Source: Serratia entomophila
GTDB taxonomy: Bacteria; Pseudomonadota; Gammaproteobacteria; Enterobacterales; Enterobacteriaceae
Reading direction: 5' to 3'
Length of the DNA: 64,000 bases
NCBI RefSeq assembly: GCF_021462285.1
Contig: NZ_CP082787.1
Coordinates: 868,001-932,000 of the forward strand
This document shows positions 17,991-26,425 of this stretch, piece by piece (position 1 is the stretch's first letter; each line of letters opens with the position of its first letter). A program made the translations under genes and the position numbers. The notes under the pieces are model-generated. The model was not told the origin of the DNA. It saw only the letters and a list, made by a program, of their open reading frames with translations, and made no database searches.

Positions 17991-19319
17991 TTAAAACTCG
18001 GTGTAATTGAGCATGACGTGTTCAGCGCGGGCGGGCGTGCCCGGTTGCTGACTGCGCCATTGGATCACAGCCGGGGTGGACGTTAAATCGAACTGGTCGC
18101 GTCCTAAAACCCGGTTGAGAATGCGCGCCGATCGCCAGGCCATCAGGCTGAGCTGGGGTTCGGCAATGCCGTGGCTGTGCATGCCGGCGTTGACGGCAAA
18201 CAGGCAATTTTCCTGCGGCCCCTGCCATTCCAGGCTGAAGTCCGGGGCGATGCGGTATTGGTCATCGGCGGTGGTCAGCAGGCGATCGGCCAAAGGCGCC
18301 AGGAAAGCCGGCCGATCCTGCTGGTAACCGGTGGCGAAGATCGTCACGTCGGTATCGAAGATTTCCCGGCCCTGATCGAGATGGTGATGCGTCACCAGCC
18401 GGTACCCGTCGCCGTTGGCGTGCATCGCCGCCAGCGAACGGCTTGGCAGCAGGCGCGCCCAGGGCTTTTCTCGCAGCACTTCAAAGCGGTGATACATCGC
18501 GCGGTAGATGGCCAGCAGCGACTCGCTGGTGATGCCGTCGGAGGTCATCTTCTGTTCGGTCAGCATGCGATGTTTGGCGCCGTCGTTGAGGCCGTAGAAG
18601 CTGTCGACGTAGTCCGGCGTGAAGTATTCGTTGGCGAAGGCCGCTTCATCCAGCGCGTTGTAGTTGTTGCGGCGCGAGATCCAGTTGAGCTGCGCCGGTT
18701 GGCCCCATTCGCCGCGGAACATGTTCAGGAACAGGTCGGCGCCGCTCTGGCCGCCGCCCACCAGGGTAACGCGTTTGCCGGCCAGATCCGGGCTGCGCAG
18801 CACCATTTCGCCGGCGTGGAAGCAGCGGTCGTTTTGTTCGGTAACGCAGTCCGGCAGCTTGATGCGTTTGCCGATGCCGAGGCAGACGTGGCGCGCGCGG
18901 TAGACATTACGCTGGGTGGTGACCACAAACTGGCGCTGCTGGTCGTCAAAATCCACGCTCTGAATGTCCTGGCTGAACTCCAGCGAACTGAGCCCGTTGG
19001 CGGCCCAGTCGAGGTAGTCGGCGAACTCTTCGCGCGACACCGTGCGCAGCTCGGTGGTCAGGAAACGGTAGAACTTTTTCCGTTTAACCAGATAGTTGAG
19101 AAAGCTGTACGGGTTGGTCGGCGACACCGCGCTCACCAGATCCTTCAGGAAGCTGGTTTGCATGTGGCAATCCGGCACCATCATGCCGGGATGCCAGGAA
19201 AAGTGCGGTTTGCGCTCAAGGAATTTACTGTTAAAGCCGTTCACTTCGCTGCCAAGCGCGGCGATGCTGAGGTTGAACGGGCCGACGCCGATGCCGATGA
19301 AATCCAGAGGCTGATTCAT
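17991..19319 (-). CDS. iucD: L-lysine N6-monooxygenase, first step of aerobactin synthesis
   Basis: The 442-residue flavoprotein has the N-terminal FAD motif IGVGPFNLSIAAL and the NADPH motif VTLVGGGQSGADLF. The substrate-region motif IFATGYQQ is also present. These are diagnostic of lysine/ornithine N-hydroxylases. It oxidises the side-chain amine of lysine, giving the substrate for IucB. Its ATG overlaps the iucC stop by four bases, so the four synthesis genes are translationally coupled. Confidence 0.95.
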   Translation of the reverse strand: MNQPLDFIGIGVGPFNLSIAALGSEVNGFNSKFLERKPHFSWHPGMMVPDCHMQTSFLKDLVSAVSPTNPYSFLNYLVKRKKFYRFLTTELRTVSREEFADYLDWAANGLSSLEFSQDIQSVDFDDQQRQFVVTTQRNVYRARHVCLGIGKRIKLPDCVTEQNDRCFHAGEMVLRSPDLAGKRVTLVGGGQSGADLFLNMFRGEWGQPAQLNWISRRNNYNALDEAAFANEYFTPDYVDSFYGLNDGAKHRMLTEQKMTSDGITSESLLAIYRAMYHRFEVLREKPWARLLPSRSLAAMHANGDGYRLVTHHHLDQGREIFDTDVTIFATGYQQDRPAFLAPLADRLLTTADDQYRIAPDFSLEWQGPQENCLFAVNAGMHSHGIAEPQLSLMAWRSARILNRVLGRDQFDLTSTPAVIQWRSQQPGTPARAEHVMLNYTEF

Positions 19320-21064
19320 TGGGCAAGCTCCTTGGTGACCAGATAAAGAGGGTTATCGAGATCCTGCAGGTAGTTCGGCAACATGCGGCTGCCGCCGTCC
19401 TGCTCTGAATAGGTGAGTTTGACCGGGTTCAGCACCACGCGAATAATCTGCGGCTTGAACAGGTCGAACAGCGCGAAGCGGTCCGCCATTTCCGGATGCC
19501 GCGCCATATATCCTTGCAGCACCTGCGCCAGCAGCTGATAGAAACGCGCTTCGCTTATCCCGCAGGACGACATCAGCGGTGAGATGAAGCGCAGCACGGT
19601 GACGAAGTGGCCGGTCTGCAGATCGTGGATCAGGTAGTCGGCGGAAAGGCGCACGGTGACATCCTTCACCACCTGCGGCAGCGAGGCCGCTTCGGGGAAG
19701 TCCCGATCCACCAGGCGCATGTCGCCCTGGAAATCCTTCAGCAACACGCGCTGCGGCACGTGATCCTTCATCACCAGCGTGATGTTCTGGCCGTGGGCGA
19801 TCAGGGCCACGCCGTAACGGCACATCAGGTGGTACATCGGCAGCACCACCGCGCTGAACATCTGTTGCAGCCAGGCTTCGGCGCTCAGGCCGGAGCGCGC
19901 GATATAGGCGGCGATCAGCGGCTCATCCCGGTTGTCGGTTTCCATCAGCGTCGCCATCAAGATGGCTTGCTCGCCCTCCTGCAGGTAACAGGACGGGTTC
20001 TCACGCCAGATCACCCCAAGCATTTCCTGATAGCGGTACGGCGCTTTGGCCAGCGAGGCATAGGTTTGGTGGGGCATGTAACCCGCCGCCGGTTCGCCGA
20101 GGATCTGGGCGCCGCTGGCGCTCAGGGTGGGGTCTTCGGCAAAGATTTCCTGCAGCCAGCGCGAGGCGGCCGGGCCGGCGCTGATGTACTTGCCCGGAAT
20201 GCCGCGGTAGCACGAGGTGTTGTAAATGGTCAGCGGCAGCTTGATGTCGAACGCCGAACTGCGGCTGACGTTGGTCAGGGTGCGCAGCGATTGTTGCGCC
20301 AGGTAACGATCGCCGAATTCGCCCAGTTCGATCAGCTCGCCCTCGGCCAGCTGCGGCAGGAAATGCAGCGCAATTTTTTGCTGCCATTGCCAGGGGTGCA
20401 GCGGCACCGGGATCCAATCGTCACCCAGCTTCAGCTCGCGCCAGCGGCGCTCGAAGCGCTGACGTTCGCTCTGATCCATGGCGCTGTCGAGCAGGCTGTC
20501 CAGCGGGAATTGCGCGTCGGCGCACCAAACGAAGCCGCCGCGTTTGGCCGCGATCCAGTGCAGGCGGAACTGGCCCTGATACTCCGGCGCATACTGCTGC
20601 AGCGCGTTCAGGCCCCAGCCGCGGCGGCCCTTGTTGAAAATGAACTTCGGGTGGCCGGCCAGCAGGCACTGCAGCGCGTCGGTATCGAGGGCGATCAGAT
20701 CCTGCGCGCTCATGCCGTGGCGTGCGGCCAGCAGCTGCATGTCGCCGCGCAGCGTGGCGTACAGGTCTTCCAGGTGTTCGGCTATCTGCGCATCGTCCAT
20801 TTTCAGCACCTGAGCCAGCTGACGCAGCGTTTGGTCGGCGGCCAGCGGCAACCGATCGCAGCTCAGCGTAGCGGGGTCGATATGCAGCCAGCCCCAGATG
20901 CCGCGGGTGGCGCTGAAGCCGTAGCTGGCGTCGCCCAGGGCGATGCGCCATTTTCCGTCGTGCGATTCCGCCTGCAGCGTGCGTTCGTATTCCAGTTCGG
21001 CCAGGATCTTGGCGATCATCTGGCGGTTGACGCGCTGCCAGTCAGCGTAGTCATGAGCGATCAT
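19316..21064 (-). CDS. iucC: Aerobactin synthase, IucC (NIS synthetase)
   Basis: The 582-residue protein is an IucA/IucC-family ATP-dependent synthetase. It carries HPKFIFNKGRRGWG, PLHPWQWQQ, SAFDIKLPLTIYNTSCYRGIPGKYISAGP, RYGVALIAHGQNITL, QRVLLKDFQGDMRL and NPVKLTY in the expected order. It attaches the second acyl-hydroxylysine to the citrate intermediate made by IucA, giving aerobactin. Length and motifs match E. coli IucC closely. Four-base overlaps join it to iucB and iucD. Confidence 0.95.
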   Translation of the reverse strand: MIAHDYADWQRVNRQMIAKILAELEYERTLQAESHDGKWRIALGDASYGFSATRGIWGWLHIDPATLSCDRLPLAADQTLRQLAQVLKMDDAQIAEHLEDLYATLRGDMQLLAARHGMSAQDLIALDTDALQCLLAGHPKFIFNKGRRGWGLNALQQYAPEYQGQFRLHWIAAKRGGFVWCADAQFPLDSLLDSAMDQSERQRFERRWRELKLGDDWIPVPLHPWQWQQKIALHFLPQLAEGELIELGEFGDRYLAQQSLRTLTNVSRSSAFDIKLPLTIYNTSCYRGIPGKYISAGPAASRWLQEIFAEDPTLSASGAQILGEPAAGYMPHQTYASLAKAPYRYQEMLGVIWRENPSCYLQEGEQAILMATLMETDNRDEPLIAAYIARSGLSAEAWLQQMFSAVVLPMYHLMCRYGVALIAHGQNITLVMKDHVPQRVLLKDFQGDMRLVDRDFPEAASLPQVVKDVTVRLSADYLIHDLQTGHFVTVLRFISPLMSSCGISEARFYQLLAQVLQGYMARHPEMADRFALFDLFKPQIIRVVLNPVKLTYSEQDGGSRMLPNYLQDLDNPLYLVTKELAQ

Positions 21065-22011
21065 ACCGACGTCTCCCGAAAGAACGCGTCGCGTTGGTTG
21101 AGGATCAGGCGCGAACGCTTGTGCGGGAAATCGAACTCCTTCAGGGTGTGATAACCGGCGGCCGGCAGGTGGCGGAACAGCCGCTGGTTGTCGGCGCGCG
21201 GCTCGGCGACCACCCGGGTGGTACGCGGCTCGTCCAGATACAGATAGTGGGTCAGGCCGCGCAGCCAGCTGCGGATGTACTGCGCGCCGCGGCGATCCTC
21301 TTCACCCACCAGCATATGCAACCCGCGATCGAACGGCTGCCAGCGGTAGTGGCGGCCGATGCGGTCTTCCGGCGCCCAGTAGACTTCGAAGTAACCGAAC
21401 GGACGATCGTCGAAACAGCCGAGCAGCGGATAACAGTAGCTGGAGTCCAGCTGGCGCTGCAGATAGGCGGCCTGCACCTCGAGCGGGCCGCTCATTTCCC
21501 AGAAGGCATCGACGCGCGGCGAATTCATCCAGCGGGTGAACTGTTCGGCGTCGCGTTCGACCTCCGGCAGGCGGAAGCTCAGGCTATGTTTGACCTGCGG
21601 ATCGTAACGGCGATAAACCTCGCCGTTCGGCCGCGCCGGGCGCTGCGGGAACCAGATATGGCGTTCGGCGTCATAGTGCATCTGGCCGGAGGCGCGGTTG
21701 CGTTCGCCGCTCAGCCACAGCGGCAGCTGGTAGAAAACTTCGCGCGCCAGGTAGTCGCCGCTGGCCAGGGCAAACAGCGCCTGAGCCTGCGGTTCTTCCC
21801 GCCATTCGGCGTAAGGCAGCGCCACGCCGCTGAGCTGCGGCGCGGCGATCAGCAGCTGATCCAGCGCCTGCACCAGCCAGCCCTGCGGCAGGGCGCCCGG
21901 GTAATGCAGCACGGCGCTGCCGTCCAGGCCGAGGCCCAGCTGCAGATCCTGTTCCAGCCGTTCGCAGCGGAAACCGCTGCCGGCATGCGTCAGTTTGGCG
22001 AATGGCGTCAT
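21061..22011 (-). CDS. iucB: N6-hydroxylysine O-acetyltransferase
   Basis: The 316-residue protein has a GNAT-type acyltransferase domain in its C-terminal half (SLSFRLPEVERDAEQFTRWMNSPRVDAFWEM, CYPLLGCFDDRPFGYFEVYWAPEDRIG and FRHLPAAGYHTLKEFDFPHKRS). It acetylates N6-hydroxylysine with acetyl-CoA between IucD and IucA/IucC action. Overlaps of four bases on both sides place it firmly in the operon. Confidence 0.94.
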   Translation of the reverse strand: MTPFAKLTHAGSGFRCERLEQDLQLGLGLDGSAVLHYPGALPQGWLVQALDQLLIAAPQLSGVALPYAEWREEPQAQALFALASGDYLAREVFYQLPLWLSGERNRASGQMHYDAERHIWFPQRPARPNGEVYRRYDPQVKHSLSFRLPEVERDAEQFTRWMNSPRVDAFWEMSGPLEVQAAYLQRQLDSSYCYPLLGCFDDRPFGYFEVYWAPEDRIGRHYRWQPFDRGLHMLVGEEDRRGAQYIRSWLRGLTHYLYLDEPRTTRVVAEPRADNQRLFRHLPAAGYHTLKEFDFPHKRSRLILNQRDAFFRETSV

Positions 22012-23753
22012 TGGGCGGCCCCTGTGAACAGTGGATTGACGAAATCGAAGTAGATCACCGCCGGATCGACGATGGTGTTCTCGTTATGATCGTGCAGGTA
22101 ACAGAAGAAGTTGCCTTTACAGTTCCAGTGCGGGCTGTCGAGCACGTAGTCCAGACACAGGGTATTCCTGGCGGTGGCGCGCAGGCCGCCAAGCGCGTCG
22201 CGTACCCGGGCCATCAACGATTCTTCGCTGTCGAAACCGGCCGCGGCCAGCGCGGCGGTGACCGCCAGGCTGGAATTCACCAGCAGATAATAAGGGAAGT
22301 AGCGCAGCAGCTGCCGTTCGCTGAAGCGGTTTTCCGCCTCGGCTTCGCCGATCTCCTCCAGCCACGGGGTGGCGTCGCGGGTAAAGCCGCTGCCCTGACA
22401 GTCGCGGTACAGCATGCCGACCGGCAGATCCTGCTGCATCTCCACCAGGATGTTTTGCTGATGCGCCAGCAGCACCAGGCCGTAGTCGGCTTCGGTGCTG
22501 AACAGCGGCAGCAGCACCTGTTGGCAGTAGGCGTCCAGCCAGCAGTACGCCGCCTGCCGCAGCGGCAGGTTCAGGCGGGCGGCCAGGCGGCGCACCGCGG
22601 CGGCCAGCAGGCTGTCGCCGCCGTCCGGCGCGGCCTGGGTCAGGGTCACCAGCACGTTGGTCTGGCTTTCCGGCTGTTCGAACAGCAGGTTGTCGCGAAA
22701 TGCCATCAGGCTCTCTTCCTGAATGGCGCCCTCGACGGAGCGCAGGCCGGCCCAGCCGTCTTCCTGCATCACGCGGAAGGTTGGGTAGCGCGCCTGCAGC
22801 TGCTGCCAGCGCGGGGTTTGCGCCAGGCGAGCCAGGCGGATGCCGCGCTTCACTTCCTTGACCGACAGGGTGCGCACCGAATTGGTCAGGCGCACGCTGA
22901 GGGAGAACTTAATCATGTCGCGGTTGCCGGCGCTGTACAGCGAGCGGGACGAACTGGTCGGCAGCCAGCGTTCGCCGGCCTCGCCCAGATCGCGCAGCAG
23001 ATCCTGGTTAACCAGATCCTGGCACCAGGCCTGCGTCAGCAGATGATCGGCCTGCCAGGGGTGCATCGGCAGCAGCCAGACGTCATCGGTGAAATGCGCC
23101 AGCAGCTGCGGCGCGCTCTCGGCGACGAAGCGTTGCAGACGTTGCTGCAGCGTCAGGTTCAGGCTGTCGCCGCACAGGAAACGGTGGTCGACGGCGAACC
23201 AGCGCAGCGGGAAACGGGCGGCGAAGTCCGGCAGATAACGGTGCGCCTGGCGTTCGTCGAAGGGTTCGTGGGATTTGGGCGCCGGATGGAAGGCGTGGCC
23301 CACCAGCAGCCCCTGTTCCGCCTGGGCGAAATTCAATGGCCGGTCGCGCAGCGCCGGCCAGTCCAGACGGATAGCGATCGCCTGTTGGGTATTATCATGA
23401 CTTTCCAGCACCCGCTGGCGGAAACGCTCGACCACCTCGGCGGCCAACTCGCCTTTCACCGCCGGTTTTTCCAGCAGCAGGCTCACCAGCCGTTCGACGC
23501 TCAGCGCCTCACCGGCGCCGTCATCCTGCTGATGCAGGCGGGCGGGGAACAGGTATTGGTGATGCTGGGTTGGCGAAATATGGCGTAAAGCGATGCGAAT
23601 GGCCTGGGTAGATGAAAGAGGAATGTGAAGCTGCGGATGTTGCTGGTGATCGGTGGCCGGAACGATTTGCCAGTCCCGGGTTTCACGCATTAGTGCGTTC
23701 AAAAAACACTGCGCAGCCACGTCTGTTGCCGCGGTTTCAAACTGGATTGTCAT
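22008..23753 (-). CDS. iucA: N2-citryl-N6-acetyl-N6-hydroxylysine synthase, IucA
   Basis: The 581-residue NIS synthetase carries GHAFHPAPKSHEPF, LLPMHPWQADHLL, SSRSLYSAGNRDMIKFSLSVRLTNSVRTLS, GLVLLAHQQNILVEMQ and YRDCQGSGFTR, which are diagnostic of IucA. It condenses citrate with acetyl-hydroxylysine. It is first in iucABCD-iutA and lies 137 bases from the divergent transporter gene. That gap is AT-rich and contains Fur-like sequences, so iron repression is expected. Confidence 0.95.
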   Translation of the reverse strand: MTIQFETAATDVAAQCFLNALMRETRDWQIVPATDHQQHPQLHIPLSSTQAIRIALRHISPTQHHQYLFPARLHQQDDGAGEALSVERLVSLLLEKPAVKGELAAEVVERFRQRVLESHDNTQQAIAIRLDWPALRDRPLNFAQAEQGLLVGHAFHPAPKSHEPFDERQAHRYLPDFAARFPLRWFAVDHRFLCGDSLNLTLQQRLQRFVAESAPQLLAHFTDDVWLLPMHPWQADHLLTQAWCQDLVNQDLLRDLGEAGERWLPTSSSRSLYSAGNRDMIKFSLSVRLTNSVRTLSVKEVKRGIRLARLAQTPRWQQLQARYPTFRVMQEDGWAGLRSVEGAIQEESLMAFRDNLLFEQPESQTNVLVTLTQAAPDGGDSLLAAAVRRLAARLNLPLRQAAYCWLDAYCQQVLLPLFSTEADYGLVLLAHQQNILVEMQQDLPVGMLYRDCQGSGFTRDATPWLEEIGEAEAENRFSERQLLRYFPYYLLVNSSLAVTAALAAAGFDSEESLMARVRDALGGLRATARNTLCLDYVLDSPHWNCKGNFFCYLHDHNENTIVDPAVIYFDFVNPLFTGAAQ

Positions 23754-23777
23754 GATCCCATTTCACTGTTGAATCAA

Positions 23778-23857
23778 TTGAGAATGATTCTTATATCAAT
23801 AATATTTATTGTTATCAATAATCCTATGATACAATTTTTCAATGATTCTCACATAAG
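23778..23857. promoter_or_regulatory. Divergent Fur-box region between iucA and the shiF-like gene
   Basis: Within the 137-base AT-rich gap I see three Fur-like elements: TGAGAATGATTCTTATA (23779-23795), TTATTGTTATCAATAATC (about 23806-23823) and CAATGATTCTCACATAAG (23840-23857). Each keeps the GAGAATCATT or TGATAAC-type hexamers of the Fur consensus. The first lies nearest iucA and the last nearest the exporter gene, so one iron-responsive region probably controls both operons. Exact promoter elements were not fixed. Confidence 0.7.
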
Positions 23858-23890
23858 CATATAATTTTATTAACGGTAAATTTACTTTTG

Positions 23891-25114
23891 ATGAGTATTT
23901 CTCCCTCCCCAAAATCGTCGACAATTGGGAATGCGTCGCCTTCCAATTGGCCGCTGGCGTTTTGCGCCGGTTTGCTGGGCATCGGGCAAAACGGGCTGTT
24001 GGTCGCGTTGCCGATGTTAGTCAGTATGACCCAGCTGTCGCTGTCCGTCTGGGCTGGGCTGTTGACGCTCGGCTCGATGCTGTTTCTGGTCGGCTCGCCC
24101 TGGTGGGGGCGGCAGTCGGAAATTCGCGGCTGCAAGTTTGTGGTAACCATGGCGTTAGCGGGGTATTTGTTCAGTTTTGCTTTACTGGCGCTGGCGGTGT
24201 GGGGGCTTGCGGCCGGCTGGCTGTCGCCGATGGTCGGATTGGGCGGCCTGATCGCGGCGCGCATTATCTACGGGTTGACGGTTTCCGGCATGGTGCCGGC
24301 CAGCCAAACCTGGGCGCTGCAGCGCGCCGGTTATGAACAGCGCATGTCGGCGCTGGCCACCATCAGCTCGGGGCTGAGTTGCGGCCGGCTGCTCGGGCCG
24401 CTGTGCGCCGCGCTGGCGCTGTCGATCCATCCGATGGCGCCGCTGTGGCTGATGGCCATCGCACCGCTTATCGCACTGCTGGTGGTCTGCCGGCAGCATA
24501 ACGATCCGCCGCTGCCGCCGGTGGCGCATCAGCAAAATCGTCTGCGCCTCAGCATGGCTCCGTATCTGCTGTGCGCGGTGCTGCTGGCGGCGTCGGTCAG
24601 CCTGATGCAGCTCGGCCTGTCACCGCATTTGGCCCGGCTGTTCAGCCATTCCGCCACCGCCGTCAGCCATCATGTGGCGGTGTTGCTGAGCGTGGCGGCG
24701 GGCTGTACGCTGCTGGCGCAGTTCCTGGTGGTGCGCCCGCAGCGTTTCAGCGCGCCCCAGCTGCTGCTGCTCGCCGCGCTACTGATGGCCGCGGGGCTGG
24801 CGATGATGTGCGCTCAACCCTTGGCGCTGTTCTATGTCGGCTGTGCGCTGTCTTCCTTCGGCGCGGCGATGGCGACGCCGGGCTACCAGCTGATGCTGAA
24901 CGATAAGTTGTCCACCGGCAAAGGGTCCGGCGCGATAGCCACCAGCCATACGCTGGGCTACGGCCTGAGCGCGCTGATGGTGCCGGTGGTGGCGAAGTTT
25001 TATGGTGAGTCGCAGCTGATCGCTGCGGCGCTGGCGATGGCCGTCCTGCTGGGCGGCGTCAGCGGCTGGCTGTGGCGCCGGCATCGCATAACGATCAATT
25101 CCGCGGGAGAGTAA
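23891..25114 (+). CDS. shiF: MFS transporter beside the aerobactin operon (ShiF-like)
   Basis: The 407-residue protein has about twelve membrane segments (FCAGLLGIGQNGLLVALPMLV onward). The MFS A-like loop LVGSPWWGRQSEIRGCK and the family pattern RIIYGLTVSGMVPASQTWAL are visible. In aerobactin clusters of Shigella and pColV plasmids a similar MFS gene, shiF, lies divergently beside iucA, and a role in siderophore export is proposed. An in-frame TTG at 23888 precedes the ATG, which I use as the start; no strong ribosome site is seen. The next gene begins six bases after its stop. Confidence 0.82.
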   Translation: MSISPSPKSSTIGNASPSNWPLAFCAGLLGIGQNGLLVALPMLVSMTQLSLSVWAGLLTLGSMLFLVGSPWWGRQSEIRGCKFVVTMALAGYLFSFALLALAVWGLAAGWLSPMVGLGGLIAARIIYGLTVSGMVPASQTWALQRAGYEQRMSALATISSGLSCGRLLGPLCAALALSIHPMAPLWLMAIAPLIALLVVCRQHNDPPLPPVAHQQNRLRLSMAPYLLCAVLLAASVSLMQLGLSPHLARLFSHSATAVSHHVAVLLSVAAGCTLLAQFLVVRPQRFSAPQLLLLAALLMAAGLAMMCAQPLALFYVGCALSSFGAAMATPGYQLMLNDKLSTGKGSGAIATSHTLGYGLSALMVPVVAKFYGESQLIAAALAMAVLLGGVSGWLWRRHRITINSAGE

Positions 25115-25119
25115 TCGAC

Positions 25120-26004
25120 ATGTCCGGCGCATCAAGCTACAGAATTTTTGATATCAAATTGAAAAGCAAAGAAAACGTCTCGCCTTCATTGCTGCGTTGC
25201 GTGTTCGAGGGGCCGGAGGTGCATCGCATGAAGCTGGAGGCGCCGGATCAGCGCATCAAGCTGTTGTTCCCGGCCGCCGACGGCCAGACCCCGCAGTTGG
25301 AAAACGGCGCGGACTGGTACAGCCATTATATGGCGATCCCGAAAGAACGGCGCCCGGTGATGCGCACCTATACGCTGCGGGCGCTGCGTCAGGCGCAAAA
25401 TCAGATGGAGGTGGAGTTCGTGCTGCACGGCGTGAACGGCCCGGCCTCCGCCTGGGCGACCCACGCCGCGCCGGGCGACGCCATACAGGTGGTGGCGCCC
25501 AATGCCGAGTTCGGCGGCGACAGCGGTGGCTATGAGTGGGCGCCGCCGGCGCAGCTGCAGCAGGCGTTGCTGATTGCCGACGAAACGGCGGTGCCGGCGG
25601 CGATGGGCATTCTGGAGCAGCTGGCGCGCCAGGCCAATCCACCGCGGGTGCAGGCGTTCTTCGAGGTGCCGGTGGCGGGGGACTGTCTGAATCTGGACAA
25701 CTTCCCGTTCGCCGAAGTGTACTGGCTGCCGCGCGACGTCGGGCATCAGCAGATGCACGGCACGCTACTGGTGGAAGCGGTGTGCCAACGGGTGAATATC
25801 CCCGCCTCGGCGCGCGCCGAGGCGCAGTCGCTGGCGGAAAACAGCCTGGGCGGGGATCTGCTGTGGGAACGCGCCGAGGGGGCGAACAGCTTCTACGCCT
25901 GGGTGGCGGCCGAGTCCTCGGCGGTGAAATCGCTGCGGCGTTATCTGATTGGCGAATGCGATTTGGACCGCTCTACCGTCAACTTTATGGCCTACTGGTG
26001 CTGA
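25120..26004 (+). CDS. Siderophore-interacting flavoprotein (SIP/ViuB family)
   Basis: The 294-residue protein has the SIP FAD-binding motif RPVMRTYTLR and the NAD(P)H-side segments ALLIADETAVPAAMGILEQL and GANSFYAWVAAESSAVKSLRRYL. Members of this family reduce ferric siderophores in the cytosol to release iron. Following the exporter gene by six bases downstream of Fur-like boxes, it probably completes aerobactin use. The ATG at 25120 has GGGAGAG upstream; a longer reading overlaps the transporter. The stop is only 37 bases from the end of hpxZ. Confidence 0.88.
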   Translation: MSGASSYRIFDIKLKSKENVSPSLLRCVFEGPEVHRMKLEAPDQRIKLLFPAADGQTPQLENGADWYSHYMAIPKERRPVMRTYTLRALRQAQNQMEVEFVLHGVNGPASAWATHAAPGDAIQVVAPNAEFGGDSGGYEWAPPAQLQQALLIADETAVPAAMGILEQLARQANPPRVQAFFEVPVAGDCLNLDNFPFAEVYWLPRDVGHQQMHGTLLVEAVCQRVNIPASARAEAQSLAENSLGGDLLWERAEGANSFYAWVAAESSAVKSLRRYLIGECDLDRSTVNFMAYWC

Positions 26005-26041
26005 CCACGAGCCGGCTTCGCTTTGGCGCCGCCATGCCGGG

Positions 26042-26425
26042 TTACCCCATTACACTGACGTGCGCCGCCACGATGCGCCAGCCGCAGGGCAGCTTCACCC
26101 AGGTTTGCATCTGCCGGCCGATGCTGTCGCTGCCCGGGCGGCGAAATTCGGTGCTGGCCACCGCCATGTCGTCGCCATAGGTGGTGATTTGGGTGTTTTC
26201 CAACTGACGCTCCAACCCCTGCGACGGGCGCTGCAGGCGGAAGGCGCGGATCTGATCGATACCGTACAGATTCTCGCTGGCGCCGTAGCGCACCGTGCGG
26301 CCGTCGTGCCAGAACAGCTCATCCAGCACCTCGATATCGTTGCTTATCAGCGCCTGCTCATAGCGATAAAAGGCGGCGTTCACCTCCGCCAGCACCGCCG
26401 GCCGGTCGATATATTCACTTTTCAT
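26042..26425 (-). CDS. hpxZ: HpxZ, DUF3225/AtzH-like protein of oxalurate breakdown
   Basis: The 127-residue protein has the compact NTF2/SnoaL-like pattern: an EVNAAFYRYEQALISNDIEVLDELFW helix, VRYGASENLYG, QITTYGDDMAVASTEF and GRQMQTWVKLPCGWRIVAAHVS. DUF3225 proteins occur beside AtzF-type amidases. It is last in hpxWXYZ with a four-base overlap with hpxY. Its biochemical role is unknown; an accessory role in oxalurate cleavage is inferred from the Klebsiella cluster. Confidence 0.85.
   Translation of the reverse strand: MKSEYIDRPAVLAEVNAAFYRYEQALISNDIEVLDELFWHDGRTVRYGASENLYGIDQIRAFRLQRPSQGLERQLENTQITTYGDDMAVASTEFRRPGSDSIGRQMQTWVKLPCGWRIVAAHVSVMG

Noticed and set aside
22002..23588. 528-codon plus-strand frame opposite iucA, with similar long frames opposite iutA, iucC and iucD
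   Set aside because: These are shadow frames with Gln/Ala/Arg-rich composition and no ribosome site. The minus-strand iuc genes are unambiguous.
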